DNA from: Gammaproteobacteria bacterium
GTDB lineage: Bacteria > Pseudomonadota > Gammaproteobacteria > Tethybacterales > Persebacteraceae
NCBI GenBank assembly: GCA_020027345.1
Contig: JAHRAH010000182.1
Location: 1-37,119 of the forward strand
Direction: 5' to 3'
DNA length: 37,119 nucleotides
Shown here: in pieces, positions 32,745-37,119 of the stretch
How positions within the stretch are numbered: the stretch's first letter is position 1
Layout: each line of letters begins with the position of its first letter
Translations under genes and position numbers: made by a program
Notes under the pieces: model-generated
The model's database searches: none
Told to the model about the DNA's origin: nothing
The model's input: the letters and a program-made list of their open reading frames with translations, nothing else

Positions 32745-34196
32745 ATGGCAAAATACGAATACAACCTAGTCGTCATCGGCGCCGGCTCGGCCGGGCTTGT
32801 GAGCTCTTATGTCGCCGCGGCGGCGAAGGCGAAAGTCGCGCTGGTGGAACGGCACAAAATGGGCGGCGACTGCCTCAACACCGGCTGCGTTCCTTCCAAG
32901 GCGATCATTCGCTCCGCTTCGTTTATGCGCGATGTGCGGCGCGCGCGCAAACTCGGTTTCAAACGCGCCGAGGCGGAATTTGACTTCGCCGAAATTATGC
33001 AGCGCGTGCATTCCGTCATCGCAAAAATAGAACCGCACGATTCCGTGGAACGCTACGAAAGTTTGGGCGTGGAATGCGTAAAAGGCGAGGCGAAACTGCT
33101 CTCGCCCAACGAAGTGGAAGCCGGCGGGCGCAAACTGACGACGCGCTCCATCATACTCGCAAACGGCGCGCGCCCGTTTGTCCCCCCGATAAAAGGATTG
33201 GAAAAAACCGATTACAAAACATCGGACACGATATGGGAAATACGCGAGCAGCCCAAGCGGCTGATGGTAGTCGGCGGCGGCCCCATCGGCACCGAACTCG
33301 CGCAAACTTTCGCCTATCTCGGCTCGGAAGTCACGCAGGTGGAAAGCACGGAAAGGATTTTGGTGCGCGAAGACGAAGACGCCGCAAAACTCGTGATGGA
33401 ACAAATGAAAGAAGCGGGCGTGCATATAATGACAAAAGTGCGCGCGCAGGAAGTGGAAGTTTCCGAAAACGGGCAAACGCAAATGGTCCTCGCCGATGTG
33501 GACGGCGGCGAAACAACGCGCCGCCCCTTTGATTTGCTTTTGCTCGCGGTCGGGCGCGCGCCCAACGGCGACAGCATCCCCGGACTCGCCGAAGCGGGTG
33601 TTAAAGTAAACAAGCGCGGCGCGATTGAAGTGGACGAATACCTGCGCGCGGCGCAGCCGAACATTTACGCATGCGGCGACATTATCGGCTCCTATCAATT
33701 CACCCACACCGCCGGGCATGCGGCGGTTACCGCGGTCATTAACGCGCTTTCGCCGTTGCCGTTTAAGAAAAAAGTGGATTGGTCGGTCGTGCCTTGGTGC
33801 ACTTTCAGCCATCCGGAAGTCGCGCGCGTCGGCTTGAACGAACAGGAGGCGAAAGCGAAAGGAATTGAATACGAGGCGGTCAAATACGGCATTGACGATT
33901 TGGACCGCGCGATAGCCGACGAAGAAGCGGAAGGTTTTGTCAAACTCGTCGCGACGCCGGGCGGCGAACTGCTGGGCGTCACCATAGTCGGCGCGCACGC
34001 CGGGGATTTGCTGCACGAATATGTTCTGGCGATGAAGCAGGGCGCGAAAATCAAGGACATACTTTCCATGATTCACATTTATCCGACACTCGCCGAAGCC
34101 AACCGTTTCGCCGCCGGCGAGTGGAACAAAAAACACCTCTCCCCGACGCTCCTCTCCCTGAGCGAACGCATAAACCGCTTCACCCGCGGCGCCTGA
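32745..34196 (+). CDS. FAD-dependent pyridine nucleotide-disulfide oxidoreductase
   Basis: 483 aa, mercuric reductase/dihydrolipoamide dehydrogenase family. FAD motif VVIGAGSAGLVSSYVAA, redox pair CLNTGC (Cys43, Cys48), NAD(P) motif LMVVGGGPIGTELAQTF, second FAD contact IYACGDIIGSYQFTH, and the dimer-interface block MIHIYPTLAEANRFAAGEW with the HxxP of the family. No N-terminal heavy-metal domain and no C-terminal Cys pair, so it is not a true MerA. The gene sits far from any 2-oxoacid dehydrogenase, so an Lpd role is doubtful. Likely works with the VTT protein; substrate unknown. A ribosome site GGGGGAAAG precedes the ATG. Confidence 0.9.
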   Translation: MAKYEYNLVVIGAGSAGLVSSYVAAAAKAKVALVERHKMGGDCLNTGCVPSKAIIRSASFMRDVRRARKLGFKRAEAEFDFAEIMQRVHSVIAKIEPHDSVERYESLGVECVKGEAKLLSPNEVEAGGRKLTTRSIILANGARPFVPPIKGLEKTDYKTSDTIWEIREQPKRLMVVGGGPIGTELAQTFAYLGSEVTQVESTERILVREDEDAAKLVMEQMKEAGVHIMTKVRAQEVEVSENGQTQMVLADVDGGETTRRPFDLLLLAVGRAPNGDSIPGLAEAGVKVNKRGAIEVDEYLRAAQPNIYACGDIIGSYQFTHTAGHAAVTAVINALSPLPFKKKVDWSVVPWCTFSHPEVARVGLNEQEAKAKGIEYEAVKYGIDDLDRAIADEEAEGFVKLVATPGGELLGVTIVGAHAGDLLHEYVLAMKQGAKIKDILSMIHIYPTLAEANRFAAGEWNKKHLSPTLLSLSERINRFTRGA

Positions 34197-34212
34197 CCGT
34201 CATTCCCGCACG

Positions 34213-34348
34213 GTCTCGTTACACCTCTCCAGAGGTGTAACGCAACATAAAAGAGCGGGCGTCCCCGCCCGCTCAAATTAAAATTAGGAGCGGCGTGGAC
34301 GCCGCTCATGTATGCCCCGTTACAACTCTGGAGAGTTGTAACGAGAAC
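34213..34348. terminator. Convergent terminator cluster: two family C palindromes and two hairpins
   Basis: CGTTACACCTCT-CC-AGAGGTGTAACG (34217-34242), GAGCGGGCG-TCCC-CGCCCGCTC (34253-34274), GAGCGGCGT-GG-ACGCCGCTC (34289-34308) and CGTTACAACTCT-GG-AGAGTTGTAACG (34318-34343). Read on the minus strand, the second hairpin is followed by TTTTATG, a plausible terminator for the CNNM gene. The cluster separates two converging genes. Confidence 0.7.
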
Positions 34349-35600
34349 GGTCGGGAGCGGCATCGGCAAAAACCCTTGCGCGCGATATTGCCCGGTCGCC
34401 GACTTCGGTTATCTCAATGCATAAACCGCCCAAACGCAAGCACAGCGGCGATTCGGGGAGGGCGTCCAGATATTCCAATATCAAACCGTTCAAATTGGTC
34501 GCGGAAGTTTCGGGCCAATCGGCGTCGGGCAGCAATTGCGAAAGTTGCAAAAGCGATATCGCCGCCGGCACCGAAAAACCGCCGCGCGCGTCGGGCGCGA
34601 TGTTCGCCGGCATCGCCGAAGTTCCGATAATTGCGGAAGCGAAGTTTGTAAGCGTGACCATTCCCACGACGCGCCCGGCGCCGTCCACGACAAAAGCGGC
34701 GTTTATTTCGGCGCGGCGCAGTTTTTCCATCTGCCGCAAAACGGTGTCGGCGGCGGGGACAAAATGCGGCGGGCGCATCATCGCGCGCAGTTTTGCCGCG
34801 GTCATCGGCGCGTCCTTCATCGCGCGCAGCGCTTCCACGGTGTCGGCGGTGCCGGCGACGCGGTCTATCCCGCCGCGGTAGAGCGGAAGTTTGGAATGCG
34901 GAAATGCGGCGACGGCGCGGTTGATTGCATCGTCGCCGGAATCCAAATCCACCCCGCGAATGTCGCGGCGCGGCGTCATTATTTTTTCCAGCGGCATTTC
35001 GGAAAAGGCGAGAAGAGTGTCCAGCATCCGGTAATGTTCGCCGCCGCCCGCGCCGGCCGCGCGCACTGCGGAGCGCAATTCGGCGATGTTCATCGCGCCG
35101 CCCGCGCCGCCGCCGCGGTTCGCGCCAAAAAGCCAAAGCAAACCCCCGGCGAAAAAGTTTGCGACAAAAATAACCGGGCGCAAAACAACAAGCAGCGCGC
35201 GCACCATCCGCGCGCAGGCGAGGGCGATGCGCGGCGCGTGGCGAACGCCCATCACTTTCGGCGTTATCTCCCCGAAAACCAAAATCAAAAATGTGACCGC
35301 CAGCGTGGAAACAAAAACGGCGTTGTCGCCGCCGCCCGTGAGTTTGGCGACAAACACCGCGGCGGTCGTCGCGCAAACGACATTGGCGAGATTGTTGCAA
35401 AGCAAAATCGCGGCGAGCAATTCGTCAATGTTCGCCAGCAGCCCGCGCATCACGACGGCGGCGCCCACGCCCTTGTCGGCGAGATGATTCAAACGGTGCC
35501 GGTCCTGCGAGATAATCGCCGCCTCCAGCATGGAAAAAAAGCCGGAAAGCAGCAGCCCCGCCAGAAAAATCAGCGATAATCGGCCGAGGGATAGTTCCAC
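34320..35600 (-). CDS. CNNM/CorC-family membrane protein with CBS domains
   Basis: 426 aa. The N-terminal DUF21/CNNM membrane domain (residues 1 to about 160; FFSMLEAAIISQDRHRLNHLA, LLCNNLANVVCATTAAVF, LVFGEITPKVMG) is followed by a CBS pair (from EKIMTPRRDIRGVDL to VTLTNFASAIIG) and a CorC/HlyC C-terminal domain (SATNLNGLILEYLDALP, CLRLGGLCIEITEVGDRAI). Such proteins are linked to magnesium or cobalt transport. The start is GTG at 35600; the ORF-track extension to 36353 is antisense noise. The last residues RYNSPEL and the stop are encoded by a family C palindrome, so the original C-terminus has been replaced or extended. Confidence 0.9.
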   Translation of the reverse strand: MELSLGRLSLIFLAGLLLSGFFSMLEAAIISQDRHRLNHLADKGVGAAVVMRGLLANIDELLAAILLCNNLANVVCATTAAVFVAKLTGGGDNAVFVSTLAVTFLILVFGEITPKVMGVRHAPRIALACARMVRALLVVLRPVIFVANFFAGGLLWLFGANRGGGAGGAMNIAELRSAVRAAGAGGGEHYRMLDTLLAFSEMPLEKIMTPRRDIRGVDLDSGDDAINRAVAAFPHSKLPLYRGGIDRVAGTADTVEALRAMKDAPMTAAKLRAMMRPPHFVPAADTVLRQMEKLRRAEINAAFVVDGAGRVVGMVTLTNFASAIIGTSAMPANIAPDARGGFSVPAAISLLQLSQLLPDADWPETSATNLNGLILEYLDALPESPLCLRLGGLCIEITEVGDRAISRARVFADAAPDRSRYNSPEL

Positions 35601-35671
35601 CTTGTCCCCATAATAACGCAAACTCCGCCGCTTTTTTCGTTTTGCCGCGAAAATATTTTTCCCGCCCGCTT

Positions 35672-36805
35672 TTACAAAAGGCGGCTTTTCCCCCCGGCGC
35701 GAAAGCCCGAAAGCGGCGGCGCGTTTTTGCCGAAGGCGGCGACTTTGAAAAACTCGCCCATCTCCGCCGGCGAGAGAAGTTTGTTCGCCCCCGCGGCGAG
35801 GCGCGCGTATTCCGCAGCGCCGCCCTCCAAATGCGAAGCGAGCAAATCCGTTATCCCGCAGTTTATTAAAAACTGCGCCTGCGTCGCGTAACCGAGCAAT
35901 TTTGCGCCGCCGCTTTCCGCCGCTTTCGCCATTGCGGAAAAATTGACATGCGCGGTTATGTCCTTTTCGCCGGGGGATTCCAGCGGGTCGGAATCCGAAA
36001 GCCCGCCGCGATGGCACATCATCGTCCCCCCAGTCCGCTGCGGATGATAATATTCGCCCGCGCCGAAACCGTAATCCAAAAACAACGCGGCGCCGCAGGA
36101 AAGCGAAGCGGCGACGGCGCGAACCATATCCTCGGCGCGCGGACATATTTCGGTCGCGTAACCCTCCGGCAAATCCGGCGGCAGTTCCGCAATCAACCGC
36201 TTGTCGCTTTTCGCAAGCGGGCGTTCGGCGAATGCAAATCCGCCGTCGTTGTTTTGCAAAACCACGCCGCGCTCCAACCACTCCCCGCCGCGTTTTCGCA
36301 AAAGGCGGAAGGGAATGCAATCCAAAACTTCGTTTGCGATGACGACCCCGCAAAACGCGCGCGGCAAATCATCGCGCCATTGCACCGGCAATCCGGCGAG
36401 GTTTTTTTTCTGCAACTCGCGCAGCGCCGGGCTGCTTTCCAAAATCGCATAACCGCCGCGCGCGCAGTCGGAAACGGAAAGCAACTGCCGCGCAAGCAAA
36501 CCGTCGCCGGCGCCGATTTCCAAAACGCCGCCGCCGCTGGAATGCAGTATTTGCGCGAGTTGCCCCGAAAGCGCCCCGGCAAAAAGCGGGCTGACCGCCG
36601 CCGCCGTCGCAAAGTCCCCGCCAAAACAAACGCGCCCGGAACCATAAAAACCGCATTCCGCATCGTGCTGAACAATGTCCAAGTAACGGTCAAAGCGCAG
36701 CCACCCCCCCCCCCCGCAATCGCCGCCGCCGCCCGCGAATATGTCCCCCCCCCAGCCCTCCCCATCAAAGATGGAGGGGGGGTTAATTTGTTTTTTCTTT
36801 GACAT
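35672..36805 (-). CDS. MidA/NDUFAF7-type SAM-dependent methyltransferase
   Basis: 377 aa, COG1565 family, probably a protein arginine or related methyltransferase; in eukaryotes the relative acts on complex I. Conserved: FDRYLDIVQHDAECGFYGSGRVCFGGDFATAAAVSPLFAGAL, the SAM loop VLEIGAGDGLLARQLL, VIANEVLDCIPFR, ALFLDYGFGAGEYYHP and HVNFSAMAKAAESGG. The family N-terminus usually begins shortly before the FDRYLDIV helix; here residues 1-35 (MSKKKQINPPSIFDGEGWGG...) come from a family B repeat and a Gly/Pro-rich stretch. A stop codon lies just before ATG 36805. The conserved part is intact. Confidence 0.88.
   Translation of the reverse strand: MSKKKQINPPSIFDGEGWGGDIFAGGGGDCGGGGWLRFDRYLDIVQHDAECGFYGSGRVCFGGDFATAAAVSPLFAGALSGQLAQILHSSGGGVLEIGAGDGLLARQLLSVSDCARGGYAILESSPALRELQKKNLAGLPVQWRDDLPRAFCGVVIANEVLDCIPFRLLRKRGGEWLERGVVLQNNDGGFAFAERPLAKSDKRLIAELPPDLPEGYATEICPRAEDMVRAVAASLSCGAALFLDYGFGAGEYYHPQRTGGTMMCHRGGLSDSDPLESPGEKDITAHVNFSAMAKAAESGGAKLLGYATQAQFLINCGITDLLASHLEGGAAEYARLAAGANKLLSPAEMGEFFKVAAFGKNAPPLSGFRAGGKSRLL
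36703..36795. repeat. Family B repeat at the MidA-type gene start
   Basis: A C11 run, a GCCGCCGCC stretch, then C9-AGCCCTCCCC-ATCAAAGAT-GGA-G7 followed by TTAATTTGTTTT. The trailing TTAATTTGTTTT matches the first copy in cinA, so the mobile unit extends beyond the palindrome. Confidence 0.85.
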
Positions 36806-36810
36806 TTAAT

Positions 36811-36982
36811 ATCCCCCCCATCCTTGACGGAAACAGAGTCATCCCCCTCCCCATCTTTGACAGGAACAGCGTCATCCCCCCCCCCATCCTTGATGGAAAC
36901 AGAGTCATCCCCCCCCCATCTTTGACAGAAAGAGAGTCATACCCCCCCCCCATCTTTGATGGGGGGGGCGGGGGGGGGGAAT
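36811..36982. repeat. Family B tandem array with terminal full palindrome
   Basis: Five units of 30-34 nt: C-run, ATCTTTGAC or ATCCTTGA(C/T), then GGAAACAGAGTCAT-like sequence, ending in a complete C10-ATCTTTGAT-G8-C-G10 copy. It separates the MidA-type gene from the partial gene and encodes that gene's last residues. Confidence 0.88.
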
Positions 36983-37119
36983 CCCCCGCAAGCATCCCCC
37001 AACTCCTGCATATTTTCATACAATGCAAGCGATTCCGGATTCGCCAATGCCGCGCGGTTTTTCGGCGCGACACCGTGAATAATATCGCGCACGACGCTCT
37101 CGCTTATTTTCCCCGAACG
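36937..37119 (-). CDS. 3' end of an unidentified gene, C-terminus made by a repeat
   Basis: The minus-strand frame open from the window edge reads SGKISESVVRDIIHGVAPKN then RAALANPESLALYENMQELG, composition typical of a real protein, and then passes in frame into the family B repeat as GFPPPAPPIKDGGGV before a TGA at 36937-36939. 60 residues are visible. I do not recognise the family. The ORF track shows only another frame (36783-37073) because this one lacks an in-window start. If the C-tract length changed, the ending would change too. Confidence 0.6.
   Translation of the reverse strand, partial: RSGKISESVVRDIIHGVAPKNRAALANPESLALYENMQELGDACGGFPPPAPPIKDGGGV

Noticed and set aside
32766-34136. 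456 aa minus-strand ORF
   Set aside because: Antisense to the flavin disulfide reductase; no recognisable domain.
32745-34196. Mercuric reductase or true dihydrolipoamide dehydrogenase
   Set aside because: It lacks the C-terminal Cys pair and metal-binding domain of MerA, and no dehydrogenase complex genes are near.
36811-36982. CRISPR array
   Set aside because: The repeated units are contiguous and G/C-homopolymer based, with no unique spacers and no cas genes nearby.
36783-37073. 96 aa ORF reading SKMGGGMTLF repeats
   Set aside because: Its pre-repeat part is Arg/Cys-rich shadow sequence; the frame ending at 36937 has normal protein composition.

Overview
The window comes from a GC-rich, densely coded chromosome of a Gram-negative bacterium, most likely a proteobacterium of gamma/beta type. 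This rests on the gene pairings thiL-pgpA-cinA, hom-thrC, M23 peptidase-anmK, nadK-recN, accB-accC and hisC-tyrA-aroA, and on an initiator tRNA close to the E. coli sequence. No rRNA, CRISPR, phage or transposase gene is visible. Almost everything is housekeeping: biosynthesis of histidine, threonine, aromatic amino acids and fatty acids, plus thiamine-P kinase, NAD kinase, DNA repair and envelope genes. I cannot name the species. The dispersed ATTCCC-N8-GGGAAT repeats recall the neisserial dRS3 family but do not prove kinship.

Layout. 0.2-1.9 kb: aroC and a GST-like protein. 2.1-5.8 kb, minus strand: a TlpA-type thioredoxin, a K+-independent type H+-pyrophosphatase (hppA), a membrane coiled-coil protein and a DUF4325 (STAS-like) protein. 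5.9-9.4 kb: a tight operon hisG-hisD-nucleotidyltransferase-2H phosphoesterase. 9.7-12.2 kb: an FkbM-type methyltransferase, then a structured RNA leader and a poly-glycine lipoprotein bracketed by two inverted copies of a 118-119 bp repeat element. 12.4-15.0 kb, minus: thiL-pgpA-cinA and a Mth938-like gene. 15.1-19.9 kb: hom, thrC, an M23 peptidase and anmK. 19.9-26.2 kb, minus: recN, nadK, accC, accB and recJ. 26.5-27.3 kb: rpiA diverging from tRNA-fMet. 27.4-34.2 kb: an exported protein, hisA, hisC, tyrA, aroA, a VTT membrane protein and a flavin disulfide reductase, mostly with overlapping ends. 34.3-37.1 kb, minus: a CNNM/CorC protein, a MidA-type methyltransferase and the 3' end of an unidentified gene.

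The striking layer lies on top of the genes. There are three repeat families: (A) dRS3-like 118 bp inverted-repeat elements just after stop codons; (B) C/G-homopolymer palindromes around ATCTTTGAT or ATCGGAGAT, found singly and in tandem; (C) short palindromes CGTTAC...GTAACG with compensated arms. Family B lies in frame inside cinA and forms the N-terminus of one or two proteins and the C-terminus of another. Family C forms the C-terminus of the CNNM protein. Several genes also have a perfect TATAAT 7-11 nt before the start codon, suggesting leaderless mRNAs. The same logic may hold for the initiator tRNA, whose first base is G rather than the usual bacterial C.

Limits: identities come from reading motifs in the translations, without database searches; RNA structures were paired by eye.
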